Origin: Catellatospora vulcania
GTDB lineage: Bacteria > Actinomycetota > Actinomycetes > Mycobacteriales > Micromonosporaceae
Assembly: GCF_009720385.1 (NCBI RefSeq)
Contig: NZ_WARX01000014.1
Span: 1-64,000, forward strand
DNA length: 64,000 nucleotides
Reading direction: 5' to 3'
Each line of letters begins with the position of its first letter. Within the stretch, counting starts at the first letter, position 1. Position numbers and translations under genes: made by a program. Below the pieces are notes generated by a model. The model worked only from the letters and a program-made list of their open reading frames with translations. It did no database searches and was not told the DNA's origin. Below, piece by piece: positions 34,833 through 43,835 of this stretch.

Positions 34833-35227
34833 CGTTCGTCTCTGGAAGCACCTCGCCGCCGACGGCTGTAAGCGCTTTGGGCGAATAGCGGCTTTCAGCC
34901 GGTTATACACCGGATCAAGTGGGCGTGTTTTGGTAGCGATTGTCAGGGTTGCGACATAATCGCGGAGCAGCGCCCATCCGGACGCCCGTCGCGAACCGCC
35001 TTTCCGGCGACTCTCCGTGACGGGTGGCATGGGGTTCGGCCAGAGTGGGGGCACACATGCCGCGGGGGCATTCTGGCCGATTCGCGATCCCGGATGGGCG
35101 CGCTTTCAAGATCGCGATTTGTGCACCTGTTCACAAGCGCTTAGTCTGTTACCTCGACGTTCCCCGCTAGCACAGAGCCGTTCGGCCATGTGATCTGGGG
35201 TCTAAGCCTTGTTCGGCACGGAGTCTC
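34833..35227. other. Upstream region of rex
   Basis: This 395-base stretch contains the Rex operator and rex promoter at 35119-35147 (listed separately). The rest, including an AT-rich patch near 34930-34960 with CATAAT, shows nothing I can assign with confidence, and no gene. Confidence 0.6.
35119..35147 (+). promoter_or_regulatory. Rex operator overlapping the rex promoter
   Basis: TTGTGCACCTGTTCACAA (35119-35136) matches the Rex operator TTGTGAA-N4-TTCACAA at all but two positions of one half. Its first six bases, TTGTGC, are a good -35, and TAGTCT at 35142-35147 is a -10 after exactly 17 bases. Bound Rex would block RNA polymerase, so rex-hem is autoregulated by NADH/NAD+ ratio as in Streptomyces. 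Confidence 0.8.
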
Positions 35228-36046
35228 ATGAGTCAGCAGCGCACCGGTCACGAAGCCGGGATCACCGGCCGTGTCGGCGCGGTCACGCCCTCCGCAGTTC
35301 TGGGTAGCCAGCCGGATTTCCCGGATCTGCCCGAGGCGACGGTGGCCCGCCTGCCCGAGTATCTGCGTGCCCTGCATCACCTCGCAGAGACCGGCCACGA
35401 CACGGTCTCCAGCGAGGGCCTCGCGCTCGCCGCGGGGGTCAACTCGGCCAAGCTCCGCAAGGACCTGTCCCACCTCGGCTCGTACGGCACCCGCGGCGTC
35501 GGGTACGACATCGAGCCCCTGGTCGGCCAGATCGAGTACATCCTCGGCCTGAACAAGCGCCGGGCGGTCGCCCTGGTCGGCGTCGGCAACCTCGGCCACG
35601 CGCTGGCCGGCTACGCCGGTTTCGCCAGCCGCGGCTTCCGCATCGCAGCCCTGTTCGACGCGGATCTCACCCGGGTCGGCGAGCTGATCAACGGCATCGC
35701 GGTGCGGCACATCGGCGACATCCCCGAGGTGGTCAAGTCCGAGGCGATCTCCATCGCCGTGCTGGCCACCCCCGCCGGAGCCGCCCAGGCCGTCGCCGAC
35801 CAGCTCGTCGCGGCCGGCGTCACCAGCATCCTGAACTTCGCCCCGGTGGTGCTCAACCTCCCGGAGCAGGTCGATGTCCGCAAGGTGGATCTCGCCGTCG
35901 AGCTGCAGATCCTCTCGTTCCATGAGCACCGCAAATCCGCCCGCGGGGCCGAGCAGGCCAAAGCCCTGGCCCGCGGGGCCGAACTTGCCAAGACGGTGGC
36001 CCGCAACGGCAGCCCCGTCGCCGCGCGAGGAGAGGTGGCCGCGTGA
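35228..36046 (+). CDS. rex: Redox-sensing transcriptional repressor Rex
   Basis: A 272-residue homodimeric repressor: winged-helix domain (about residues 35-95, VNSAKLRKDLSHLGSYGTRG), then a Rossmann NAD(H) domain with ALVGVGNLGHALAGYAGF near residue 118. NADH releases it from DNA. The C-terminal 35 residues are an alanine/arginine-rich extension. hemA overlaps its end by four bases, giving the rex-hemA-hemC-hemD operon known from Streptomyces. Confidence 0.95.
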   Translation: MSQQRTGHEAGITGRVGAVTPSAVLGSQPDFPDLPEATVARLPEYLRALHHLAETGHDTVSSEGLALAAGVNSAKLRKDLSHLGSYGTRGVGYDIEPLVGQIEYILGLNKRRAVALVGVGNLGHALAGYAGFASRGFRIAALFDADLTRVGELINGIAVRHIGDIPEVVKSEAISIAVLATPAGAAQAVADQLVAAGVTSILNFAPVVLNLPEQVDVRKVDLAVELQILSFHEHRKSARGAEQAKALARGAELAKTVARNGSPVAARGEVAA

Positions 36047-37377
36047 ACCTCATCGTGGTCGGCGCGTCCTACCGGACCGCGCCGGTGGAACTGCTGGAGA
36101 AGCTGTCGCTGGTCGAAGGCCCGCAGGCACTGCCCCGGCTGCTGTCCGGCGGCGAGCTGGCCGAGGCGGTCGTGGTCTCCACCTGCAACCGGGTCGAGGT
36201 CTACGCCGCCGTGCCCGCGTTCCACCTCGGCCTGAGCCACCTCGGCGAGGTGCTGTCCGAGCTGTCCGGGGTGCCCGCCGAGCAGCTGGCGAACACCCTC
36301 TACGTGCACCACGGGCAGGACGCGGTGCGTCACGTCTTCCGGGTCGCCGCCGGGCTCGACTCGATGGTCGCCGGCGAGGCGCAGATCCTCGGCCAGCTCC
36401 GCGAGGCGTACCAGCAGGCTGTCGAGGCCGACGCGGCCGGCAAGGTGCTGCACGAGCTGCTCCAGCAGGCGCTGCGGGTCGGCAAGCGGGCGCACGCCGA
36501 GACCGGCATCGACCACGCGCCGCGCAGCATGGTCAGCGCGGCCCTGGACCACGCCGTGGCCAACTCCGCCGACTGCCACCACTGGCTCGTGATCGGCGCC
36601 GGGGCGATGGGCGCGCTGAGCGTCGCCGAGCTGACCCGCCGCGGCGCGGGCACGGTCACCGTGGTCAACCGCGGGCTGGACCGGGCGCAGCGGCTGGCCG
36701 ACGCGTACGGCGCCGCCGCCGCCCCGATCGAGCGACTGCCCGAGCTGCTGGCCGAGGCCGACGTCGTGATCACCGCGACCGCGTCCACCGGCCACGTGCT
36801 CACGACCGAGAACGTCGGTGCGGCGCGCACGGGATCGCACAAGATCCTGACTATCATCGATCTGGCGATGCCGCGCGACGTCGAACCGGCCGTCGCCGAG
36901 CTTCCCGGAGTGCGGCTGGTCGACGTCGCACGCCTGGGCACCGTGCTGGACCCGGCCACCGCCGGCGCCCCGGTCTGCCCCCGCTCGTCCGCCGACCGCG
37001 AGGTCGCGGCCGTGGAGGAGATCGTGGCGGGCGAGGTCGACTCGTACGCGAGCTGGCTGCGCGGCGCCGAGGTGGCGCCCACGGTCGCCGCGCTGCGGGC
37101 CCGCGCCGATGACGTGGTCAGCGCCGAGCTGCGCCGTCTCGCCCAGCGCCGCGCCGACCTGACCGAGGAGCAGCGCGCCGACGTGGCGCACACCGTGCAC
37201 CGGATCGTGCAGCGCCTGCTGCATCAGCCCACGGTGCGGGTGCGCCAGCTGGCCGCCGAGCCCGGCGGAGAGGCGTACGCCAGCCTGCTGCGCGACCTGT
37301 TCGACCTGTCGGTGATCCCCGGATCGCCGGACCACACCACGGTGGCAGATGTGCCAGATTTGAAGGGGGGTGCCTGA
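36043..37377 (+). CDS. hemA: Glutamyl-tRNA reductase
   Basis: First committed enzyme of C5-pathway tetrapyrrole synthesis: glutamyl-tRNA to glutamate-1-semialdehyde with NADPH. The 444-residue protein has the nucleophile Cys48 in VVSTCNRVEVY, the substrate site in GLDSMVAGEAQILGQ, the NADPH motif VIGAGAMGALSVAEL near residue 185, and a C-terminal dimerisation helix. GTG at 36043 overlaps rex. It ends overlapping hemC by one base. Confidence 0.95.
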   Translation: MNLIVVGASYRTAPVELLEKLSLVEGPQALPRLLSGGELAEAVVVSTCNRVEVYAAVPAFHLGLSHLGEVLSELSGVPAEQLANTLYVHHGQDAVRHVFRVAAGLDSMVAGEAQILGQLREAYQQAVEADAAGKVLHELLQQALRVGKRAHAETGIDHAPRSMVSAALDHAVANSADCHHWLVIGAGAMGALSVAELTRRGAGTVTVVNRGLDRAQRLADAYGAAAAPIERLPELLAEADVVITATASTGHVLTTENVGAARTGSHKILTIIDLAMPRDVEPAVAELPGVRLVDVARLGTVLDPATAGAPVCPRSSADREVAAVEEIVAGEVDSYASWLRGAEVAPTVAALRARADDVVSAELRRLAQRRADLTEEQRADVAHTVHRIVQRLLHQPTVRVRQLAAEPGGEAYASLLRDLFDLSVIPGSPDHTTVADVPDLKGGA

Positions 37378-38297
37378 TGAACAGCACAGGCGTGCTCCGC
37401 CTCGGTACGAGAGGCAGCGCCCTCGCGATGGCGCAGTCGCAGACCGTGGCGGACATGGTGACCGCGGCGACCGGCCTGCGGGTCGAGCTCGTGGAGATCA
37501 CGACGGCGGGGGACCGCTCGTCGGCTCCGGTCCAGCAGCTCGGCGTGGGCGTGTTCGTCTCCGCGCTGCGGGACGCGCTCACCGCCAAAGAGATCGACTT
37601 CGCGGTGCACTCGTACAAGGACCTGCCCACCGCGCCCGCCGACGGCCTGTCCATCGCGGCCGTGCCCGAGCGGGCCGACCCGCGCGACGCCCTGATCGCC
37701 CGGGACGGGCTGACCCTGGCCGAGCTGCCCTCCGGCGCCGTCATCGGCACCGGCGCGCTGCGCCGCATCGCGCAGATCAACGCGCTGGGCCTGCCCGTGA
37801 CGACCGTGCCGATCCGCGGCAACGTCGACACCCGGCTGCGCAAGGTCGCCGACGGCGAGCTGGACGCGGTCGTGCTGGCCCGCGCGGGCCTGGCCCGGCT
37901 GGGCCGCGCCGCCGAGGTCACCGAGATCCTGGACCCGATGCTGATGCTGCCGGCCCCCGCCCAGGGCGCGCTGGCCATCGAGTGCCGGTCCGCAGATGCC
38001 GACCTGGTCGAGGCGCTCGCCGCGCTCGACCACCGGGCGACCCGCGCGGCGGTCACCGCCGAGCGGGCGCTGTTGGCCGCGCTGGAGGCAGGGTGCAGCG
38101 CACCCGTCGCCGCGCTGGCCGAGACAACCGAAGACGACGAGATCTACCTGCGCGGTGCGGTGATCAGCGTGGACGGGCGGTTCGCCCTCCGACTGTCGCG
38201 CACCGGAACGCTCGCCGAGGCCGAGCAGATCGGGCGGGCTCTGGCCGCCGACCTGCTCGAAGACGGTGCCGAGAATGTACTTGGGAGTGCAGAATGA
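37377..38297 (+). CDS. hemC: Hydroxymethylbilane synthase (porphobilinogen deaminase)
   Basis: A 306-residue enzyme polymerising four porphobilinogens. Motifs: LGTRGSALAMAQSQ, the catalytic-Asp region FAVHSYKDLPT, GTGALRRIAQI, IRGNVDTRLRKV, and the dipyrromethane-cofactor cysteine in LEAGCSAPVAA at about residue 240. ATG at 37377 shares a base with the hemA stop. Confidence 0.95.
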   Translation: MNSTGVLRLGTRGSALAMAQSQTVADMVTAATGLRVELVEITTAGDRSSAPVQQLGVGVFVSALRDALTAKEIDFAVHSYKDLPTAPADGLSIAAVPERADPRDALIARDGLTLAELPSGAVIGTGALRRIAQINALGLPVTTVPIRGNVDTRLRKVADGELDAVVLARAGLARLGRAAEVTEILDPMLMLPAPAQGALAIECRSADADLVEALAALDHRATRAAVTAERALLAALEAGCSAPVAALAETTEDDEIYLRGAVISVDGRFALRLSRTGTLAEAEQIGRALAADLLEDGAENVLGSAE

Positions 38298-39874
38298 CCC
38301 GCACCCGTAAGCCCGCCGGGCACGTCGCGTTCGTCGGGGCTGGACCCGGTGACCCGGGACTGCTCACCCGCCGCGCGTACGACACGCTGCTCGAAGCCGA
38401 CCACATCGTGTACGACCGCAGCGTGCCCGACGCGCTGCTCGACACGCTGCGGGCCGAGACCGGCGAACTGACCGAATACAGCCCCGCCGAGGGCGTGCCC
38501 GGGGACGTGGCCAAGGTGCTGCTGTCCGAGGCGCGGTCCGGACGCAACGCGGTGCACCTGGTGACCGGTGACCCCTTCGGCCACGATGCTGTGGTCAAGG
38601 AGGTCCAGGCCGTCGCCCGGACCAACGTGCGCTTCGCGGTCGTGCCCGGCGTGCCCCAGGCCGCCGGGGTGGCGACCTACGCGGGCGTGCCGCTGACCGG
38701 CGTGCGCACCGCCGCCGACGTCGACGACGTCACCACGCTCGACTTCGACGGGCTGGCCGCCGCGGTGCGGCACGGCTCGGTCGCGCTGGCCGTGGACGCG
38801 GGCGACCTCGCCTCGGTGCGCGACGGCCTGCTGGCCGCGGGCGTCGACGGCACCTCGCCGGTGGCGATCACCGGTGACGGCACCGGGGACACGCAGTACA
38901 CGACGACCTCGTCGGTGGACAGCTTCGTCGCCGCGGCGCTGGGCTTCTCCGGCCGCGTCGTGGTGACCGTCGGCGGCGGCGTGCAGAACCTGGACAAGCT
39001 CGGCTGGTGGGAGCGGCGGCCGCTGTACGGCTGGCGGGTGCTGGTGCCGCGTACCAAGGAGCAGGCGGGCGTGATGAGCGCGCGGCTGCGGGCGTACGGG
39101 GCCATCCCGTGCGAGGTGCCGACGATCGCGGTCGAGCCGCCCCGGACCCCGGCCCAGATGGAGCGGGCGATCAAGGGCCTGGTCGACGGCCGGTACGCGT
39201 GGGTCATCTTCACCAGCGCCAACGCCGTCCGCGCGGTGTGGGAGAAGTTCGCCGAGCACGGCCTCGACGCCCGCCACTTCGGCGGCGTCAAGATCGCTTG
39301 CATCGGCGAGGCGACCGCCGAGGCGGTCCGCGCGTTCGGCATCCAGCCCGAGCTGGTGCCCGCGGGCGACCAGTCCAGCGAGGGCCTGCTCGCCGAGTTC
39401 GCGCCGTACGACGAGATCTTCGACCCGGTGGGCCGGGTGCTGCTGCCCCGCGCCGACATCGCGACCGAGACGCTCGCCGCCGGGCTCACCGAGCGCGGCT
39501 GGGAGGTCGACGACGTCACGGCGTACCGGACCGTGCGGGCTGCCCCGCCGCCGGAGGAGATCCGCAACGCCATCAAGTCGGGTGGATTCGACGCGGTCCT
39601 GTTCACGTCAAGCTCCACAGTGCGCAATCTGGTAGGTATCGCCGGCAAGCCGCACCAGCGTACGGTCGTATCGGTGATCGGCCCGAAGACGGCCGAGACC
39701 GCGCTGGAGTTCGGTCTGCGTGTCGACGTGCAGCCCGAACACGCGTCCGTCCCCGACCTGGTCGAGGCGCTGGCCATGTACGCCGTCGAGCTGCGCGAGC
39801 GGCTCGCGGCGATGCCGGCCAAGCAGCGCCGCGGCTCGAAGGTCCAGGGGCCGACCGCGCTGCGGTTCCGCTAG
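38294..39874 (+). CDS. hemD: Uroporphyrinogen-III synthase fused to a SUMT-like methyltransferase domain
   Basis: A 526-residue two-domain protein. Residues about 8-235 are SUMT-like ([36 protein letters not shown]). Residues about 245-510 are a HemD synthase ([51 protein letters not shown]). HemD closes and inverts ring D. The methyltransferase domain is degenerate: the RLKGGDPF-type SAM motif reads [11 protein letters not shown], so siroheme methylation is doubtful. ATG at 38294 overlaps hemC. Confidence 0.92.
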   Translation: MTRTRKPAGHVAFVGAGPGDPGLLTRRAYDTLLEADHIVYDRSVPDALLDTLRAETGELTEYSPAEGVPGDVAKVLLSEARSGRNAVHLVTGDPFGHDAVVKEVQAVARTNVRFAVVPGVPQAAGVATYAGVPLTGVRTAADVDDVTTLDFDGLAAAVRHGSVALAVDAGDLASVRDGLLAAGVDGTSPVAITGDGTGDTQYTTTSSVDSFVAAALGFSGRVVVTVGGGVQNLDKLGWWERRPLYGWRVLVPRTKEQAGVMSARLRAYGAIPCEVPTIAVEPPRTPAQMERAIKGLVDGRYAWVIFTSANAVRAVWEKFAEHGLDARHFGGVKIACIGEATAEAVRAFGIQPELVPAGDQSSEGLLAEFAPYDEIFDPVGRVLLPRADIATETLAAGLTERGWEVDDVTAYRTVRAAPPPEEIRNAIKSGGFDAVLFTSSSTVRNLVGIAGKPHQRTVVSVIGPKTAETALEFGLRVDVQPEHASVPDLVEALAMYAVELRERLAAMPAKQRRGSKVQGPTALRFR

Positions 39875-39885
39875 GACAGCTGATT

Positions 39886-39934
39886 CGGCACGTCCTCGCG
39901 GATGCTTCGTTGATCTGCGAGGACGTGCCGATTT
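39886..39934 (+). terminator. Terminator or attenuator between hemD and hemB
   Basis: CGGCACGTCCTCGC (39886-39899) is perfectly complementary to 39917-39930 with a 17-base loop, followed by ATTTTAG. It is the one clear T-tailed hairpin in the hem cluster, so hemB expression is at least partly separate from rex-hemACD. Confidence 0.7.
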
Positions 39935-39954
39935 TAGATCCAAGGGAGTGCGTG

Positions 39955-40938
39955 ATGTCCTTCCCGAACGTGCGGCCGCGACGGCTGCGCACCACCGCGG
40001 CGATGCGGCGGATGGTCAGCGAGACCCGGCTGCACCCGGCCGAGCTGATCCTGCCGCTGTTCGTGAAGGAGGGCCTCGCCGAGCCCCGCCCCGTGAAGTC
40101 CCTGCCCGGCGTGCTCCAGCACTCGCGCGAGTCGCTGCGCAAGGCGGTCGCCGAGGCGGCCCAGGCCGGCATCGGCGGGGTCATGCTGTTCGGCATCCCG
40201 ACCGAGAAGGACGCCGTCGGCTCCGGCGGCATCGACCCGTCCGGCATCCTCAACGTGGCGATCCGCGACGTCGTGTCCGAGGTCGGCGACAGCGTCGTGG
40301 TGATGAGCGACCTGTGCCTGGACGAGTTCACCTCGCACGGCCACTGCGGCCTGGTGCGCCCTGACGGCTCGGTGGACAACGACGCGACGCTGGCGGCGTA
40401 CGCCCGCATGGCGGTGGCCCAGGCCGCGGCCGGCGTGCACGTGGTCGGCCCGTCCGGGATGATGGACGGCCAGGTCGCCGTGGTCCGCCGGGCGCTGGAC
40501 GAGGCCGGCTACCGCGACACCACGATCCTGGCGTACGCGGCCAAGTACGCCTCGGCCTTCTACGGCCCGTTCCGTGACGCGGTCGAGTCCTCGCTGGACG
40601 GCGACCGGCGTACCTACCAGCAGGACCCGGCGAACCTGCGGGAGTCGCTGCGCGAGGTGGCGCTCGACGTCGCCGAGGGCGCCGACATCGTCATGGTCAA
40701 GCCGGCCCTGGCGTACCTCGACGTGATCGCCGCGGTCCGCGACATGGTCGACGTGCCCGTGGCCGCCTACCAGGTCAGCGGCGAGTACGCGATGGTCGAG
40801 GCGGCCGCGGCCAACGGCTGGATCGACCGCGACCGGGTGATGATGGAGACGCTGCACTCCATCCGCCGCGCCGGCGCCCAGCTGATCCTGTCCTACTGGG
40901 CCATGGACGCCGCCCGCCACCTCCGCGCCGACTACTAG
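39955..40938 (+). CDS. hemB: Delta-aminolevulinic acid dehydratase (porphobilinogen synthase)
   Basis: A 327-residue enzyme condensing two ALA molecules. The metal-site region is [15 protein letters not shown], with Cys-Asp-Cys in place of three cysteines, a form common in actinobacteria. Active-site lysines are in [14 protein letters not shown] and [20 protein letters not shown] is 6 bases before the ATG at 39955. A terminator-like hairpin separates it from hemD. Confidence 0.95.
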   Translation: MSFPNVRPRRLRTTAAMRRMVSETRLHPAELILPLFVKEGLAEPRPVKSLPGVLQHSRESLRKAVAEAAQAGIGGVMLFGIPTEKDAVGSGGIDPSGILNVAIRDVVSEVGDSVVVMSDLCLDEFTSHGHCGLVRPDGSVDNDATLAAYARMAVAQAAAGVHVVGPSGMMDGQVAVVRRALDEAGYRDTTILAYAAKYASAFYGPFRDAVESSLDGDRRTYQQDPANLRESLREVALDVAEGADIVMVKPALAYLDVIAAVRDMVDVPVAAYQVSGEYAMVEAAAANGWIDRDRVMMETLHSIRRAGAQLILSYWAMDAARHLRADY

Positions 40939-40985
40939 CCGCGCCGGGACCGCGCCGCAGGCCTCCGGGCTGTGGAGACGTTGGC

Positions 40986-41050
40986 AAGATCGCTGTTCCG
41001 TGTCAAAAAGTGCGGCTGAACCTCAGCTTGTGACACGAAACAGCGATCTT
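40986..41050. repeat. Long inverted repeat with nested hairpin
   Basis: Arms 40986-41005 (AAGATCGCTGTTCCGTGTCA) and 41031-41050 are complementary with one mismatch across a 25-base spacer that contains its own GCTGA/TCAGC stem. It lies between convergent hemB and the FmdB-like gene and is less GC-rich than its surroundings. Confidence 0.8.
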
Positions 41051-41109
41051 TCGCGTTGCGGCACGGGGCGCCGCGGTGCGGGGCGGAGCGGGCGCGCGGC
41101 GTCGCCAGG

Positions 41110-41325
41110 TCAGCTGCAGCAGCCGCCGCCGCAGCAACCGCCGCCACCGCCGCCGGAGGGCGCGGGGATGGCGTCGCCGCGGCCGGCGAGGCCCACGGTG
41201 GTCAGCAGCTTCACGGTGTCGCCGTGGCCGGCCGGGCAGGGCGCGGGGTCACCCGCGGCCGCCATCGGCCGGTTCACCTCGAACGTGTCGCCGCAGGCGC
41301 GGCAGCGGAAGTCGTAGCGTGGCAT
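41110..41325 (-). CDS. FmdB-family zinc-ribbon protein
   Basis: A 71-residue protein starting PRYDFRCRACGDTFEVNRPM with the first CxxC; APCPAGHGDT supplies further metal-ligand residues. The C-terminus is an unusual Gly/Cys run (GGGGGGCCGGGCCS), which recurs in actinobacterial members and may bind metal. Its start is 4 bases past the GNAT gene stop. Function is not known. Confidence 0.8.
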   Translation of the reverse strand: MPRYDFRCRACGDTFEVNRPMAAAGDPAPCPAGHGDTVKLLTTVGLAGRGDAIPAPSGGGGGGCCGGGCCS

Positions 41326-41329
41326 CGGG

Positions 41330-42406
41330 TCAGCTTATGCCGAGCATGGCGGCCAGTTCCATGACGTCGCCCTCGTATTCCAGCCACTGGCGGTCGGCGA
41401 CGAAGCCGAGCTCCTGGTTGACCTTGATGAGGGGTTCGTTGACCGCGGCGTTCCAGGTCTGCACCTCGGTCAGGTTCGGCTCGGCCGAGCGCAGCTCGAA
41501 CAGCATCCGGGCCTTGATGGCGCGGCCGACGCCGTAGCCGCGGTGGCGGGGCACGACGACGGTGTCGTACTGGTCCGCCCGGCCGGGGCGCTGGGCCGGC
41601 ACCACGACCTCGGTGAGCCCGGCGACGTCGCCCGTCTTCTCCTGCACGGCGACCACGATGTAGAGCTGCAGGCCGCGGGCGGCCAGCGTGCGCAGGCTGG
41701 CCAGCAGCCGCTCCGGCTCGTAGGAGCTCGGGCGCAGGTCCAGGTCGCCGAGGTCGTAGTCGTCGCGCACCTCGGCCTTGGCGGCCGCGTACGGCTCGAT
41801 GAGGTGCTCGGGAGGGCCGTCGGCGTAGAACTCGATCTGGTATCCGGCGCCCACGCCGGCGGCCAGGTCGCCGAGGGAGAACCAGTCGACCGTGTCGAGC
41901 CGCAGCACGCTGCGGATCTCGGTGAACGCCAGGGTGAAGCCGTGCGCCTGGTAGAAGTCGACGGCGGTGGTCGCGCCGGCCACTTCGACGCCCAGGGTGG
42001 TGAAGCCTTTGCGCATGGCCACCCGCACCTGCTCGGTCAGCAGCGCACGGCCGATGTTCTGGCGGCGCGCCTTGGGGTGGACCAGGATCTCGACGACGCC
42101 GATGTCGCCCAGCAGGATGATGCTCCCGGCGCCCAGCGGCGCCACGCCCCGCGCGGCGTCGCCCTCGTTCTCTTCGACCAGCCACATCATCTTGCGTTCA
42201 CCGGGCATGGTGACCGCCAGGTAGTCGCGCATCCTGCCGTCTTGCCACAGCGGATCATCAGGTAGGTCGACCGCGGAAACCTCGTTGAGGAGTGCGACCA
42301 GAGAGGTGATCTCAGTGGCGGCGGCGGTACGGGGATCCCATTCGCGCACCTTCACTTGTCCAGCTTGCACACTGCGCCCCCGAAACGGAAGGGTCCCACC
42401 TGTCAT
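41330..42406 (-). CDS. GNAT N-acetyltransferase, two-domain
   Basis: About 358 residues with two GNAT-like halves. The first has the acetyl-CoA loop VHPKARRQNIGRALL near residue 110; the second has VVPRHRGYGVGRAIKARML near residue 290. It resembles the mycothiol synthase/double-GNAT layout but the substrate cannot be assigned. ATG at 42406 is used; a GTG at 42370 is also possible, and no convincing ribosome site separates them. Confidence 0.82.
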   Translation of the reverse strand: MTGGTLPFRGRSVQAGQVKVREWDPRTAAATEITSLVALLNEVSAVDLPDDPLWQDGRMRDYLAVTMPGERKMMWLVEENEGDAARGVAPLGAGSIILLGDIGVVEILVHPKARRQNIGRALLTEQVRVAMRKGFTTLGVEVAGATTAVDFYQAHGFTLAFTEIRSVLRLDTVDWFSLGDLAAGVGAGYQIEFYADGPPEHLIEPYAAAKAEVRDDYDLGDLDLRPSSYEPERLLASLRTLAARGLQLYIVVAVQEKTGDVAGLTEVVVPAQRPGRADQYDTVVVPRHRGYGVGRAIKARMLFELRSAEPNLTEVQTWNAAVNEPLIKVNQELGFVADRQWLEYEGDVMELAAMLGIS

Positions 42407-42507
42407 CGTATGCAAACCATTACGCTGAGTGGCGATCAACGATGAAGGTAGTGGCGGACGGTAGTGTTATGGGCCGTTTCGCTGAACTGTGCGAGACGTC
42501 CGGTTGA

Positions 42508-43734
42508 TCAGGCCTGACTGCTACGACCGTACGCCTGCGCGGTGTCGTACACCTTCTGCAGGTACACCCCGACGTTGTTGTATGACAGCACCACCGATTT
42601 CCAGTTGGCCACGACGGTCAGGTCCTTGTTCGGCGCGCACAGGTAGTACGCCGCCGCCAGCGCCGAGTCGTCGAGATCGTGCGGGTCGATCAGCTGGTCG
42701 TTGTCGGCGTCCACTCCGTAGGTCGTCCACGTCGCCGGGATGAACTGCATGGGGCCGACCGCGTGGTCCCACTTCTTGTCGAAGTCGAGCCGACCCGCGT
42801 CGGTGTCGTTGATCTTCTTGGTGTTCTTGGTGCCGTCCAGGGCGGGCCCGACGATCGGCGGCAGCGCCTTCGCGTCGTCGCCCAGCTTCGCGCCCTTGGT
42901 GCGGCCGTGATCAGACTCGATCTTGCCGATCGCGGCGAGGGTGGTCCACCGCAGCTTGCACGACGGGCGCGTCGACGTCACCACCCATTCGGCGTACGCA
43001 TACGCCTCCAGGGCCGTCACCGGCACGCTCACCTTGGGCGAGGTGGCCTCGGCCCAGCGGTGGAACGCCGCGGCCGGCCGGGCCACCGGGCTGGGCGAGG
43101 CGATGGCCGTGGGCGCCGGTTCGACGGTGGGGCTGGGCGGCGCGCTCTCGGGCGCCGGGGCGCCGGACACCGACGGCGAGGGGGCGGGTGCCGCCTTCGC
43201 GCCGACCAGCGCCGGGATCAGCAGGGCGCCGGACGCGCCTGCCGCGGCGACCAGCATGACGATGGTGACGCCGGTGGTGGTGAGCCTGCCGACCGGTCGG
43301 CGTGACTGCCGCCAGACCACGCGGCCCGCGTCCATCGCCGCGGAACGCAGCCGCACCATCGCCGCGCCGACCGAGACCGCAGCCGTGGCGTCGCCTGCCG
43401 GTGCGGGATCGCCGCCCGGCACGGCCGTCGTTTCCGGCTTGTCCGTCGTTTCCGGCTCAGCCCTGGTCTCCGGCTCGTCCGTCGTCACCGGCTTGCTCGC
43501 GTCGTCAGGCGCGGGAACGGTCTGCGGCCCGGTCGCGGTGTCGCCGTCGGCGTCAGCCGCTGCCGCGGCAACGGTTTCCGCGTCCCGCGACGCCGTCGCG
43601 CTCGCAGCATCGTCGGCGGCCGGCTTCTCAGCCCGTGCCGCCGCTTCCGTGGTGTCCTCCCCGTCCCGCACGCGTCGAGTATGCCTCGCCCGCGCCGCGT
43701 TGTCGTGCGCACGTGCTGTCCGTCGAGGCGGCAT
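42508..43734 (-). CDS. Membrane-anchored lytic transglycosylase (SLT_2/MltB-like)
   Basis: About 408 residues. A long Ala/Thr/Glu-rich cytosolic region (about 120 residues) precedes one membrane segment (TTGVTIVMLVAAAGASGALL), then a Pro-rich linker and the catalytic domain. IGKIESDHGRTKGA holds the probable catalytic Glu; HAVGPMQFIPATWTTYGVDA and AAAYYLCAPNKDL are family marks. It would cleave peptidoglycan outside the membrane. ATG at 43734 is used; GTG at 43671 with CATACT six bases upstream is a leaderless alternative. Confidence 0.82.
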   Translation of the reverse strand: MPPRRTARAHDNAARARHTRRVRDGEDTTEAAARAEKPAADDAASATASRDAETVAAAAADADGDTATGPQTVPAPDDASKPVTTDEPETRAEPETTDKPETTAVPGGDPAPAGDATAAVSVGAAMVRLRSAAMDAGRVVWRQSRRPVGRLTTTGVTIVMLVAAAGASGALLIPALVGAKAAPAPSPSVSGAPAPESAPPSPTVEPAPTAIASPSPVARPAAAFHRWAEATSPKVSVPVTALEAYAYAEWVVTSTRPSCKLRWTTLAAIGKIESDHGRTKGAKLGDDAKALPPIVGPALDGTKNTKKINDTDAGRLDFDKKWDHAVGPMQFIPATWTTYGVDADNDQLIDPHDLDDSALAAAYYLCAPNKDLTVVANWKSVVLSYNNVGVYLQKVYDTAQAYGRSSQA

Positions 43735-43835
43735 GGGTGATCCGGTTGTGACCTGACGGCCCACATCCGCCCTGCGGTGTCGTCGTTACGACGGTTGGCA
43801 GCTCGACACGGCACTGATCGTCTTCATCGTCGTAG

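Noticed and set aside
35119-35136. CRP-type site (TGTG...CACA) upstream of rex
   Set aside because: The half-site spacing and the context of the rex gene fit a Rex operator better.
38294-39874. Two separate genes (SUMT and hemD)
   Set aside because: The frame is continuous with no internal start carrying a ribosome site, and the fusion is a known actinobacterial form.
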